In this document: positions 1 to 11,765 of the stretch, piece after piece
Numbering within the stretch: position 1 is the first letter of the stretch
Layout: the number at the start of each line of letters is the position of its first letter
Source: Vandiemenella viatica
Lineage: Eukaryota > Arthropoda > Insecta > Orthoptera > Morabidae
Assembly: GCA_031002005.1 (NCBI GenBank)
Contig: CM061921.1
Span: 125,146,597-125,210,596 of the forward strand
Direction of reading: 5' to 3'
DNA length: 64,000 nt
Position numbers and translations under genes: made by a program
The notes under the pieces: generated by a model
Told to the model about the DNA's origin: nothing
What the model saw: the letters and a program-made list of their open reading frames with translations, nothing else
Database searches by the model: none

Positions 1-235
1 TGTAATATATAAATATTTTCTTAAAATTAATCTTCATATATAAAGATGAATGTATGTTTGTTTGTTAGTTCCTTTGTTCTTCACACAAATCACAGTTTTC
101 ATCCGATCTTGCTGAAACTTAGCACACTTATCCTTTGAAACAAGGAGAAAAATACTGTCAACATTTGGTTGAAAAATTATCTGTATGAATAACACACGTG
201 GGATATGGACGTCTCCGTACCGTGTTTCCATGTAG

Positions 236-312
236 TAGACTGGCAGCTCAGTGGTTAAAACGCTTGTTTACGAAAGTCGGGGTCTCCGGTTCAAATTCCC
301 ACGGAGGCTAAG
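236..312 (+). repeat. tRNA-derived SINE head
   Basis: An A-box-like stretch TGGCAGCTCAGTGG at 241-254 is followed by a B-box-like GGTTCAAATTCC at 288-299. That spacing is typical of an internal RNA polymerase III promoter. There is no matching acceptor stem, so this is read as the tRNA-like head of a SINE and not a working tRNA gene. The body downstream is AT-rich and its 3' end is not clear. Confidence 0.5.
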
Positions 313-2429
313 ATTTTTAAAAATTGTTTTTCCTCGCAAGAGTCAGGCCTGGGCCATATTGAATGTTAAACTGTAGATATTAAAAACTTAGGGGTGCAAT
401 GCGAGGCAAATCGCAGTCAGTGTGTGAGTGTGAACCACAGTAATATTATTATAAATACGGAAGTAAGTCTCTGTCTTTTTGTTATGTTTTGACGACTAAA
501 TGGCTATATCGTTGTGATGGAATTTTATAAGGAAATCTGTATGAAGGGCACAAGATATTTTTTCCAGTATGATTAACAGTTGTAGTCACAAAATTTTGAG
601 ATCTTATTGAATGGTGACAGAAATATGTTGGAAATTGATTATCTTTAAGAGACAGGTTCGCTTTCCTGTCATATTATTCCGACTCGATATTGTTTTGGAC
701 CAATTCTTCGTTACCAACAACTATCTATATTTAATTAATTAATATTCATATAATTACACTAATAATAATTTTTGAGCTACTTCATCTGAAATTTTATCAC
801 AATTTTCTTGTAAAAGTTTTCTGTGTACACCAAGCATACACAGACACTTTAGATGGTTCTCTAGGAAATTTCCATCTTATTTAACTCTTTAGTAAGGTCT
901 AGTTCTCTAATATTTTCTATTTGTTCCATAGTTTATACCATAGTGCTACTTCATATTCAAAAAATTTTATGTTGTAGAATTGGCAGAAACTTCGTGACTA
1001 TTTTTTAAAAAATCAACCAATTACTTATTTCAACTTTAGCTGGGATGTAGCTAGGGATTTCAAGAAAGCAATACGGGATCCCACATCATTTGGTAGTCTG
1101 GTGGATCCAGTTCCTAATTAAGCGGATCCGCAATCCCTAAAATAGGGTGAAAACATGTTTCAGTCTTCGTCACCTTGCCACCCTGTCGTCACTTTCCAGT
1201 CCGACTCGTTCTCTGCAGGAAGTATCACCCCGTTCACCTGTACCCGTCAACTTGACATTTGATTCACGGCAACAAATGTGTGTTTATGTCGTCTTTCATC
1301 ATAAGTATATACATTCACTTTTACGTTTGGTTATTGTTGCGTGCATTACTGTAATTTGAGTTATGTCATCCTATTGCAAAACTAGCTCCCAGATCATACA
1401 CACAAAAAAGATACAATTAGAGTTGTTTCTGAGGAGGAAGTAGAAACAATACAAAAAAGGTTACAACTGTTGACATCTATTTAAAAATCTTGTGATTAAA
1501 TGATGTATTAAAACGTTTTTGTTATTAACTGTACTTCATTGTATTTGAGAATTTTTTTCAAAAAGTGGATTTCAATTTCCTAATTCTGCTAATTCTGTAA
1601 GATCTATGATAGCAAAGATTTCCAATACCATAAAACTTGACATAATATTTCAAGATACAATGGCAAAGATTTTCGTTGAATATTTGATGAGTGAACATTC
1701 CAAAAAAATCACCTATATTACGTTTGATGCAAAGAAACAAATTTTAATATCAGTTTGCTTAGAATACAGGGTTCGTGCACCACGGAGCATTGCATCGGTC
1801 TGGTCAAAAAATGACTGACAAGCTTTGGTGTTGCTGTTGAATCTTATGTTATCGGCAAAAGATCTGTTGGAACAAGTGTCATGGAAAATGTTCTGCCTTG
1901 GTACCAGCAATTGTACTTTTAACATAGCATACAATTGGCAGTTGTCGACATTTTATACCCCCCCCCCCCCCAAAAAAAAAGAAATTGAGCACATAGAAAC
2001 TACTTTGACTCGTAGGTTGACCATGAAGACCTGGAAGCCACAACTGAAGCACAAAGCGTGACCATAATACTGGTTCATCCATGTACTGAGGTGATTTCCA
2101 GATATAATGATTTCAAAAAAGTGCAGAAAGTTGTTAAGTTTTTCAATTTTTTTTTTTATTTATGATCATTTCAATCAAACCAATGAATGAGGAATTAGAA
2201 AGTGCTTTCTCAGCTGCTAGCTAAATAGGTAATTCTTTGCAAATAAAGTGTTAGTTTCAGTGCTTATTAGATAAATAGATTATTTTTCAAACTGACGTGA
2301 TTTACTGTAAGTTATGTAATGTGATCTAAAACTGAATACTTCCTATAATTGAGTATTTACTAAATAACTAGAGTTAGGTTTAAAAAAAAAAAAAAAACAC
2401 CTTTAAAAGTGCAATGTATAATCCCAAAA
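313..2429. other. AT-rich DNA without recognisable gene
   Basis: Short open frames occur on both strands but show no domain, splice structure or coding-like composition. A C-run followed by an A-run lies at about 1961-1980. Nothing else is supportable here. Confidence 0.6.
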
Positions 2430-3735
2430 CACTAACAAGAAATTTAAATAAGGTATGAAAATAGATTCCTTCCAAAAATTGTATAGAAACTCAGCAGGGT
2501 TATTGGAACGACATTGTTGGACAGATACAATGCACCGACTTTCATATCAGTTCCAATGGCAGCTGCAGTTCTGGTAGATGTGTTTAAAATACTTTAGCTC
2601 CCCATGTCCACATTGTTGCAATGATCTTTTATGATAGATATTACTGTATTAATATGTATACATGTCAATCATCTTTGATTATAATGTAGTGGCAACAGGT
2701 ACCAATAATCCTGAGTATTCAATCCAATGCATATAATGAAGTCTGATTTAGTAGCAGCGCATTGTAACTGGTAAGCTCTTTTCCTCACCGCATCATTCAC
2801 TTCTCTAAAAACATTCGAAGGTCCATTAACAATGTCTTCAAAATGCTTGTTAAAAATAGCAAAACGTGTATTTGTGAGACCAGTTGGTTTCATATCAAGC
2901 TGAATTATTTGGCATGTACTTTCTCCGTAAAAATGTATCCCATAAAAAGTTATGATGTACTCTATGGTGTTAATTGTGTTCCGTATTTCTGTAATTCGAT
3001 TTAAATTATTTCAACCAGGTTACGTATGTGGCTTGTACAATAAAAGTAAAGAAATTTTTTATATTTCTCTTTTAAAAAAATATTTTTTTTGATTCCCACC
3101 AATTAACACCCTTGATATCCTTGGCTAACATACCTGTCAGGTCCATGTCCTTCATTTTCTTAAAACCTATCAATTTCTGCTATAATTTGTCATTCAACGC
3201 CATCAGATCTACAAATCACAGAAATTTCATGCGGATTGAATTTTTATCTTCATCATAAAAACTGATTTTTATGGAAACCTGTTCTTCCCAGCTATGTCAC
3301 ACGACTCATCTGCCATTACAATATAAGCATAAGCCTTTTTTGCGGTCTGTAATTTCACTTTTATTGACCAAGGCACCTAGGTCAGTGATTTTGTTTTTAA
3401 TCTGTGGCGAGATCATATATTATAACAATTTTCTCAACTTTTTCAATATGCTGTTTCAAAACTAAAACACGTGAATCAATTCTTAGTTTCAGCAGGTGTT
3501 CAAGAACACCTTGATGTTGGTCTCTACTTCTTAAACGCAAGTCATTTGTATAGTGTACCACAAAAATAATGGAAGATATTATAGATGACACAATTTGTCG
3601 ATTATCTTCTACTTCCTTCTGTTGAGCAGTATTCATCTTAACAGCGACTGGTATATATATATATATATTTTTTGAGAAGTTCTTAGCATTGTTAGCTGCT
3701 GATTGATGATAATGTGATGAAACCTGTTTTTGTAG
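2430..3735 (-). pseudogene. hAT-superfamily transposase fossil (DUF4371/ZMYM1-like)
   Basis: Read on the minus strand, several shifted frames give pieces of a hAT transposase of the DUF4371 type that resembles zinc-finger MYM-type protein 1. The pieces occur in the expected order. 3397-3636 gives an NRQIVSSII...LLKLRIDSRVLVLKQHIEK block. About 3285-3330 gives a MADESCDIAG block, where the ADE motif carries the first acidic catalytic residue. About 3090-3235 gives a weaker block. 2669-2893 has TRFAIFNKHFEDIVNG and a downstream helical part. About 2440-2550 has RSNNPAEFLYNFWKES followed by IPYL. Stops and frameshifts separate the blocks, and no C-terminal dimerisation domain or terminal repeats were found. 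It is an old inactivated copy. Confidence 0.6.
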
Positions 3736-4537
3736 TATTCATGGATATTTTTAAAGTGACAGAAAATTCGAGTAGAAAATTAATTAAAATATACTAGTAG
3801 AGGCAGGTAAGTCTGCAAACAATCATGATTAAATTTTAATTTCAAATTAGTGGCTTTAGCATCCACAGAAAAGTTGTAATTTTCAGAAAGGTACCCAGCA
3901 GCGTTTCAACACCTCTCTCCAACAGCATTGTAGTTAATTCATAAGACTGTAGTTAATATCAAGCTGGTCCTGTGAGCTATAACACCGTATGTAGCAGTAT
4001 AGATACGACCACAGAATGAATGAAACAACCTGATCTTTTTTTTTGTGTTTGTGCATGTCCCACTAACTACGTAGCTCTACTGCTATGTGTCACTTTTTTT
4101 GGATAGGGTTGTTTTGGGGACTCTTTTCTTTTGCGCTTTGAGGGGAAAACATGGTTATGGTCGTCTAGGATGACCTTATTGTGAAAAACCCTTACAGTTT
4201 TCTTTTGATCATATCAGTGCTAGACCATTGGACCAGCCCAACTCTTATCCGGGCACCTAGTACATATATACTGTAAATTCGAGAGTAATAAATATTTTAT
4301 CACAAAATACCTCTTATGCTATCGACTTTTTCATAATCGCGTAGTGGTAATAAAAATAAATGAAATACAAACAAATGCAGCCAATTAGAGTTATTAAATA
4401 AAAGTAGTACTTTTTGTATATACGGTATGTAATACTAGTTAAAAGCCGTTGTTAGCCTTACGGTAAATACAAATTAATTACTTTTAAAAAACTTCCTTAT
4501 ATTCATTGTTATAAAAAATAACTCCTGCAATCTCACA
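3736..4537. other. AT-rich DNA, nothing recognised
   Basis: No coding, RNA or transposon signal was recognised. A short (TA)n run lies just before it at about 3651-3668. Confidence 0.5.
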
Positions 4538-4972
4538 TTAATTATGTAAGGTGAAATGGGGGAGAGTCCGGCGAAATCTCACAAAACCTCATGAAAACCT
4601 CATCTAGGGAGAGGGGAAGACAACGGAAATGTCACGTGAGGTTTTGAAATTCTTGTAGAACTGTAGAGCTAAAAAAAAAAAAAAAAAAATAGGTCTACAA
4701 ATAACGCGAAAGTCAACTTTAGGCGGGGTATTTCATCCAAAAGCCGACCTTTGGGGGGGGGGGGGAGGGTGTAACTGCCCTTCGAAGCATGAGATCTAAA
4801 CAAAATAGTCACAACACAAAATGTTTCGAGGTCGATTAGTAGGGGGGGGGGGTTACTCTGTCAAAATCTCATGTCATTTTAGAGGAAGGGATCCAGCCAG
4901 ATCTCACAAAGTCTCAACCAGAGGGGGGGGGGGGGAAGTCCGGAATTCCGGAAAAACACCTCACGTAATTAA
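4538..4972. mobile_element. Candidate MITE with TTAA target duplication and G-runs
   Basis: Inverted terminal sequences TTAATTATGTAAGGTG (4538-4553) and, read from the other end, TTAATTACGTGAGGTG (4972-4957) match at 14 of 16 positions. If the outer TTAA is the target duplication, the element is 4542-4968, about 427 bp. This would fit a piggyBac-like non-autonomous element, although the known piggyBac CCC terminus is absent. The interior has no long ORF and contains G-runs at about 4753-4765, 4842-4852 and 4923-4935. It could instead be a degenerate foldback repeat. Confidence 0.4.
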
Positions 4973-6160
4973 TGGACGCCCCAAAATGACCCAACGCGTT
5001 GTGTGCGGGTCAAGCCAGCCTCACTCTACCGGTATTTAGGCATGCAGAAAAGCCCCTCACTCCTTAGCTCGCGCGCAGTTAAGAAGGAGGTGTCTTTGTT
5101 CGAGTTGGCTCACACGGCACAGCAAAAGTTTGTTACAATGGATAAGGAAAACTGTCGTCTTTTAAAACAAATGTATGGTGCCAAAAAAAAAAAAAAAAAT
5201 TGTGTATTAGCAAATGTGCAGCCTAATCAGACTCTTGTGGTATCACCTCCATCACCACCACCCAATCAACGAATCTATAGAATCGCCAAATGACATGATT
5301 AACTCAATACATTTTACCTAAGTAAGGAGTAAGTTCTCATTAAAAATGACAACAGTAAATAATAGCAATAAAAAAATTTAATATAAAATGGGTGCTATTT
5401 CCTTATCTTTGCCCAATCTTCTAGAGCATGACATAAAACGTCAAAAACATCTGGATCTGTTCAAGAAAATGATTGTTTTGATACTCGAATAAGGGGTTAC
5501 AGGCAGGTACAGGAGTCTCCAGTTGCTAGAAATCTTGAAGTCACAACGTCTTTCAGTAATTGAAATCGCCTGCTGAAATTGTGTGTTCACGGGCTCAATT
5601 AATGATTTTGGGAACTCTACCATTATGATTCTCGTAAAATTTCTTTATTTGTATCCTCGATGGCTTCATTTGTTGTGTCTTCCATGAGTTTCTCACCATA
5701 CTGTATTCTATTACAATACAATTTCCATATCCACCAAATCACTTTTCATTTAGGTTTCTAGTATACAGAGTTATGCATCACAGTGAAAGTTTCAGCTAGT
5801 CGTACATGTGAAATGTCCACGGTGGCTTCATGAAAAGACAGTGCTTTTCTGTGTTGCGTTGCCACGCATGACAGCTGCGCTCGTCAGCAGAAATGGTTCG
5901 CGCGGCATATAACTGGTTTGGCGTGCTCGAACATGGCTCGCGCGGCATCCGCACATAGTCGATACGCAGCTTAATAGCGCCAGTAGCACGGTGCGTGGGG
6001 CGTTGTTGTGCCTCGCCCTCGTTAACTTCTGTTTCACGCAGATAGCAGTAGCAAGCAGGTTTAAATCGTGTGAACCGAATTAGTTCTTGATAGTTGCTTA
6101 ACATTGTTTACTTTTCGGTTCGGTAGAACTCCTATCGAGTGCATACCCGCATCCGGATTG
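4973..6160. other. Non-coding stretch with CpG-rich patch
   Basis: No gene is recognised. 5820-6150 is distinctly richer in GC and CpG than its surroundings and repeats a TCGCGCGGCAT motif twice (about 5899-5909 and 5938-5948). Open frames of about 70-100 codons on the minus strand here show no family resemblance and probably reflect the composition. Confidence 0.4.
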
Positions 6161-6161
6161 C

Positions 6162-6188
6162 GGGGGGGGGGGCAGCTGCCCCCCCCCC
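6162..6188. repeat. Poly-G/poly-C perfect palindrome
   Basis: Eleven G, then CAGCTG, then ten C form a perfect inverted repeat of 26 bp around the centre of CAGCTG. It could extrude as a hairpin, or its arms could form G-quadruplex structures. It may be exaggerated by assembly or sequencing slippage. Confidence 0.7.
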
Positions 6189-6190
6189 TC

Positions 6191-8034
6191 TTGCCCGTGC
6201 CTGGCTATGCCCTTGTCTGTATGTGTGGGTGTTAATATTTGATGGTAGATACCTGTGGATTATGTAGTGTATGTGTGTTGATATCTGCTGGTGGATTTTT
6301 GTGTGTTTGCTTCAGTGTGTTCGCTATTTGGTGTATGTTATCAAGCATTGTTGAATATCTCAATGTATGTGGTTTGTGCCCAAGTGAGTTGGTTGATATT
6401 TGTGAATGGGAGAGATCTGTCTTTCTGTGTAATTATATTGGTTTCAGAATGTGTAGATGAATATTTTGTTATTTCTGTCTGCGTGCGTGTAGTGTGTATT
6501 TTGGAGAATAAATTTTAATGACATTGGCAGACAAGAGTGAGAAATCATTGAATTATCTCGTCAGAAAAATTGTTGAAAGGTGTACACTGTAATGTAATGT
6601 AATTTCCTATTGCCTTTTCAAACTAGTGCCAGAGTTTCTTACTGGCTTGGCAGTTCACCTCTATTGTAGCCTCCTATCATAATGTAGTGATTCTACAAGA
6701 TATAAGGGGGCGTATAGTTATTTCTCGAATATTATCAATGGGAATGTTTTGGCATGCTTTACATACACAAAGAAAACTTTGCCAGATGAACGAATGGTTA
6801 AGGGTCATTAACATTCCTAGCCAAGATCAGAGACATTAGAATACCAATCAGATAAATTAATCACTGAGTCACCAGACCACTCTATGAAATTCAGTAACTA
6901 TAGGTTTCATCAAACAGGTGTATTAGATGTGTTAAATCATAAAATTACAACTGACAGCCAATCCCAAAAGCAGAAAAGTCTTAGCGAAAAAGGGTGTAAG
7001 GCTGTATTTCAATTAAATGTAATGTTCTTCTGGCAGCTATTTTAGTGTAGGACTGCCTAAAGACTGTGAATCCACAGGGCATTTGTGGGACTGGTTTCGA
7101 TCGCATGGTATCCAGCATATTTTTAAAGTGTCAAATTACATAATAAACATCTATTTAATAAATTAATAAATCAACTTTAATAATAAAGAATAAAAACCAA
7201 ATGTAATGATATTTTTTTTAAAGAAAATAACATTAATTTAAAAACATCTAGCCTTTCAAGTATTTGTAAATTAATCTAAGAAATTAATCACACTTTTAAT
7301 TTTTTTTTTTAATCTAACTCTTCTAGTTAAATAAATAATAAAAGTCTGGCTTACATTCAGTCTTCTGCCACATTGTGTGCATTACAATAAATCACATAAG
7401 TTTGCAAAATATTGTATAACTCTACTAAGCAGTTAATCACATTAATTGGTATTTGTATGTAAGATACCTAATTAAAAACAATAAATCACAATGAGTCTTA
7501 AAGAAAATATTTTTAAAATGAATCTATAAGTTGCACATTCGAAAGAACTTGAGAAAATAATTGTATTGATTGTTTCTTCTCATTATTTACTTTTTAAAGA
7601 AATGCATATATACCCAGCAGCTGAAAAGGGCTTTCCTACTCAATTCATCATGCAACACAAAAAAATAATTTATCTTGTAATTGTTTTACAACTCCTACAC
7701 ACACAGATACAATACTATTTTCATATAATTAATTAAATATACTATATTGATGCAAATAACACTTATTCATATCATTTTTTTATAATACCATATAATTTTG
7801 TGGAAATAATAAACTGTTTGACTAAAAGAAATTAGAATTTATATATAATAATGCTGGAATAATAAGAGTGTTATTTACTCCTTCCACTAGCACATTATAA
7901 AATAGAAAACCATACTTATAGGTAACATAATTAAAAATATAGCAATGCATGCTGTAAGAACAAACATTTGGTCTTATAAATACATAAAAGTGAATCCATT
8001 TACTTACAAAATGTAATGACTGTGTGGTGCTTAC
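6191..8034. other. No gene; strand-skewed then AT-rich
   Basis: From about 6209 to 6515 the plus strand is strongly rich in T and G, with few A and C, giving long but unconvincing open frames with Cys/Val/Phe-biased composition. The rest is AT-rich with no recognised feature. Confidence 0.5.
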
Positions 8035-8123
8035 CTGTTGGCATATTCCCTGGATTTGCAGTATTTGTATCTTGGTCGCCATTCAGGGAATTGCACCCTG
8101 AGAATATTTGAGTCCTGAAGTCT
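8035..8123 (-). CDS. Weak candidate internal exon
   Basis: On the minus strand a pyrimidine-rich tract ending in TTAG is followed by 89 nt that stay open in two frames. They end at CAACAG|GTAAGC, an excellent splice-donor match. An alternative acceptor (CTTCAG) would start the exon at 8114. No partner exon or protein family was recognised, so this rests on splice signals alone. Confidence 0.25.
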
Positions 8124-9752
8124 CTAAGCATTAAAAAAAATAAAACAATTTCTAAATGTTTGGATGATAATTAATCAAACACCAACGTTTAATAACATGT
8201 CAAACTTTAATGGTATCGAAAGTCTTCACCAACACAGCCTTTTAAATTTAGAATTGAACTTCGTTTTAACCTTAAGTCACAGGTTCTAATTGGAACACAC
8301 GTTCGTTGGTCTCTCACACTTGCAACAACTTACGCACTTGGCCTGGGTATACTTGTTGCCACTATTATTTATTTGGTCCTACACATTTTTCACTATTTAT
8401 GTTCACAATGCTCTTTTATATTCATAGAGGTGATAGCCCTTTACGATTCACTTCATTCTACCCTTGAATGATGAATATTTCGCGGGCAAGACAACCACCC
8501 CGACTTGCAAATTCAACAACCCGTACCAGACTGCCAGTACTTCTGAGTCCGCATACCCACTCTCTCCTCTGAGTCACGTGACTTGGCTCCACTAATCACT
8601 GGCTTTCTCTACCACTTCCACAATATGTTCACCAATTCTTCTTTAAATATTCCTTAACCTCATAAGGGCCAACCTTGGCCCGTTACGCTTTGCTGTTTGC
8701 TGCCACTGGTTAGAATGATTTGGCTGTCCTGGACACTATTGCTAATGATGACTTGTTGCCACATTGTTGCATGGTGGCATTGGGACTGGTACTGCCCATT
8801 TTAAACTGCACTGAGAGCCTCTGTACATTTTAGAAGTCAGAGTCTGCTGTTGTTTAGTTTATTTATATATTTGATACTCTTGTTCTAAAGATTTCTGCCA
8901 AGGAAGGACCTATGGGATGTGGGACATGTCATGGTTAATACAAATATACATAAAATATGAGTAATAATCACAGCAAAAAAAGTATTATATATCACAAAGA
9001 AATAAAAATGAATATTATTATTTATAAAAGAATTTTTCAAACAGTATATTAGATACAATTAATACTGTTGTATAAATTTTTAGACAGAGCAGAAGGAGTT
9101 ACCAATAAGATATCTCATTTTTTCTGTAAATAAATCTTAATTATCTGCAAATTGTTTTATACTTTTAGGAATTTCCAAAACAGATGTGTCCCAGAATAAT
9201 TAACTCCTATTTGTACTAATGATGATGATGTTTATATTTTGTACAAGTTATTTATGGGACCTGTATTGAAATTATGTATCTTTGAATGCATTGGAAACAA
9301 ATTAAAATATTCTTTGACAAATCATATCAGGGAATATATATGCTGCATAGTCATTGTACAAATATTTAGCCTTTTAAAGAGATGTCTGCAAGAATGTTCT
9401 TGATTTTACTCCATTCAACATCAAAATAGGTCTTTTATGTGCTATAAAACTATTTTTAATTTGTGAATTGTCATGTTGTAAGTTGTGGCATTTATACATC
9501 CCCCTAGCCAAATGGCCCGATGCTACCTACACGAATAAGGTTTAAAACAAAAATATTGTAAAGTGTGTATGTGTTTTTGTGTTTGTCTGGCATGCCTGCC
9601 TTCATCTGTGATAGGTTATGGGTTTTTTTCCATACCATTCCTTATTTTCAATGCCTAACAACAGTTTCATTGTAACCATTATCTAATATAACTAATAATA
9701 AAATACTACTCTCAAGAATTTTTGTATAGCAAAAAAAAAAAATTGTTTTCAG
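8124..9752. other. Intergenic or intronic DNA
   Basis: 8300-8800 is somewhat less AT-rich and has a TATAAAA-like site on the minus strand near 8415-8425. I could not assign it to a promoter or an LTR. 8880-9750 is AT-rich and, if the exons at 9753 are real, could be intron of that gene. Confidence 0.35.
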
Positions 9753-10120
9753 GTTCAATTTTCCTGGCTAAGAGACTAGAGTCAGAGAAGAAGAGTTTTG
9801 TAAAAAAGTATCTGACTGTTTTCTCAAAACGAGTAGTCAACAGTGCAATACCTTCTAAATGCCAAACTTGTGAGTGTACAGCACACAATAATGGTGTAAG
9901 TTACATGGAATGCTTTCCATGTGAATATCCTGTTCCTGAACACATTGACTACGTATGTATTTTATGCTAGTTTTCTATTGTTAGAGCTTTTTCAGGACTT
10001 ATTTTAATTTCAAATTTAACTTTATGATAATTTCTTTCACTTTTTTTGTTACAGGAGTTTACACGGGATATAGACATTCCAGTAGAACACATTGATTACA
10101 CTGATGATGATTATGAATGA
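9753..10120 (+). CDS. Two terminal coding exons of an unidentified host gene
   Basis: Exon A (9753-9952) follows a TTGTTTTCAG acceptor and ends at GACTAC|GTATGT. A 102-bp intron ends in TTTTTTTGTTACAG. Exon B (10055-10120) ends in TGA, and an AATAAA follows 55 bp later. The first two bases of exon A complete a codon begun upstream; the junction between A and B is phase 0, giving 66 codons plus 21. The peptide starts GSIFLAKRLESEKKSF, then has a Cys cluster C-x2-C-x-C-x11-C-x2-C, then EHIDY twice, on either side of the intron, and an acidic tyrosine-rich end TDDDYE. Cys spacing and acidic Tyr motifs suggest a secreted or extracellular protein, but I do not recognise the family. Upstream exons were not found and may lie far away. 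Confidence 0.65.
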
Positions 10121-10175
10121 AAATTTGTAATTAAGAAACCTGTATATAATTTTTGTACAAAAATACTGCTACCTT

Positions 10176-10181
10176 AATAAA
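10176..10181 (+). promoter_or_regulatory. Poly(A) signal of the host gene
   Basis: A canonical AATAAA lies 55 bp after the TGA of the two-exon gene, in an A-rich context. It supports 10120 as a real stop and a short 3' UTR. Confidence 0.6.
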
Positions 10182-11765
10182 AAAAATCAATTTTACAAAC
10201 TTGTTTAAATAATTTAATAATTTTAACTACATGGCTGGATTAAACTTGACTAAAATCATATCAGACTTTTTATTATACTTTTAAGAAATGTAATGCTTTA
10301 AAATTTTCCAGTATACAAATTCGTCTTTGAACAGAGACAATATAGAATGTTGTGAACTTTGGCATTGCAGATGACAACTTCTGTTTAACCAAATTAAATA
10401 TTTTCAGGGTTCTGTTCTTTCTGAATGATAAACTCAATCCATATAGAATCACATATTTGTCTTTATGTCTGCCCAGTTATCACAGCCTCACAATCACAGT
10501 ACCCTATAATATGAGAGTTTATAATTGCATAGTTTCAGTTGTTACTTCCATAACATAATTATAATTGAAAATCTCTGGAGTGAAAGTAACTGTAATACAT
10601 TTAGTGGGTCTTTCAAGGGAAAAATTCATTCAGATAATCTTCACAGCTGTCAAATGATAGCTGGAAACCTGTCATCTCTAAAAACATTTAACACTTTTTT
10701 ATTTCAGTGTTTGTATGAGTTTAAATGTTTGGATCTACGTATTTTTGTATCATTGAATGACTTTGTTAATGTATTCCTTCCTTATGTGGGAATATAGTGA
10801 AATTCAGAAAATATTCAAATCGCTTTAGCTGACAAATATCTTGCAGTTCAAAACTGTATTTATTTCTTTATATAACCCAATGAAATGTATAGTTCCTCCA
10901 ATTACATGTACGAACACACACACACTCATACATACCATTTCACTCACATACTCCTAAATTATCAAAATATTAAATTAACATATTTTCTGACAATCAGCTT
11001 CTGCCTATCAGAAGTTCACATGAAATTGTATTATACACCATATTAATAAAAAACTTATTATAGACTATTTCTCCTATTCTTAGAATTATCAAACTCGCCC
11101 TAAATTTACTCAACCTAATGATGTTCTCTCCTTTTCAGTGTTGTGGGATTTGATAGTAATTTTTTTAGCCAATGGGTGATCTCTTTGTTCTGATGCTGAG
11201 GAATTGATGATATTTAATTATTATTATTATTTAGACTGCACACACTATGTCAAATTTCGATGAGCAGAATTCTTTGAAGCTTATAAGAAGTTACCCATCA
11301 TCACTAAATTAATGCACCCTGTTTATTACCTGTAGATTGTACAGAATTGGAACATATCACAGTTTACACATGTATAATGTCTATAAATTTTTAAGTATTT
11401 TAACAACAATCATTACATGTTACATCCAAATTCCATAATCAATATTTTAAATATAGCTTCTCTCTTAAACTAACTACTAAGGTCTGGAACTATTATGTAC
11501 TAAAAGCAACTAAAATATGCATACAAATATGCACAAGAAACCTTAACATATGCACTAACCATTATAGAATATGCACTTATCAAATGATTTATTTAATTGC
11601 AACTCACTGAAATAAATGTTATATTTCTTACAAAATAATGAATCACAATATGCTACAGAAAGATGTTAAATGTTTTCAGGGGTCAAATATAATAATAATT
11701 AATAAAAGTTCGATGGTATGCATGTTCTGGTGGCAATCTCCCTACATATTTGTCTTTCTCCTTTC
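10182..11765. other. AT-rich intergenic DNA
   Basis: Open frames at 10352-10797 show no family resemblance. No RNA gene or repeat was recognised. Confidence 0.5.

Noticed and set aside
241..312. True tRNA gene
   Set aside because: A- and B-box-like motifs are present but no acceptor or anticodon stem can be formed.
2160..2240. hAT C-terminal dimerisation domain near the transposase fossil
   Set aside because: A weak similarity appeared on the opposite strand to the rest of the fossil, so it is likely chance.
5796..6104. Minus-strand open frames of 69-102 codons in the CpG-rich patch
   Set aside because: No family, splice or start context; explained by GC-rich composition.
9722..9752. Start of the host-gene exon at an upstream codon
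   Set aside because: The A-run and TTGTTTTCAG are intron and acceptor; the exon starts at 9753.
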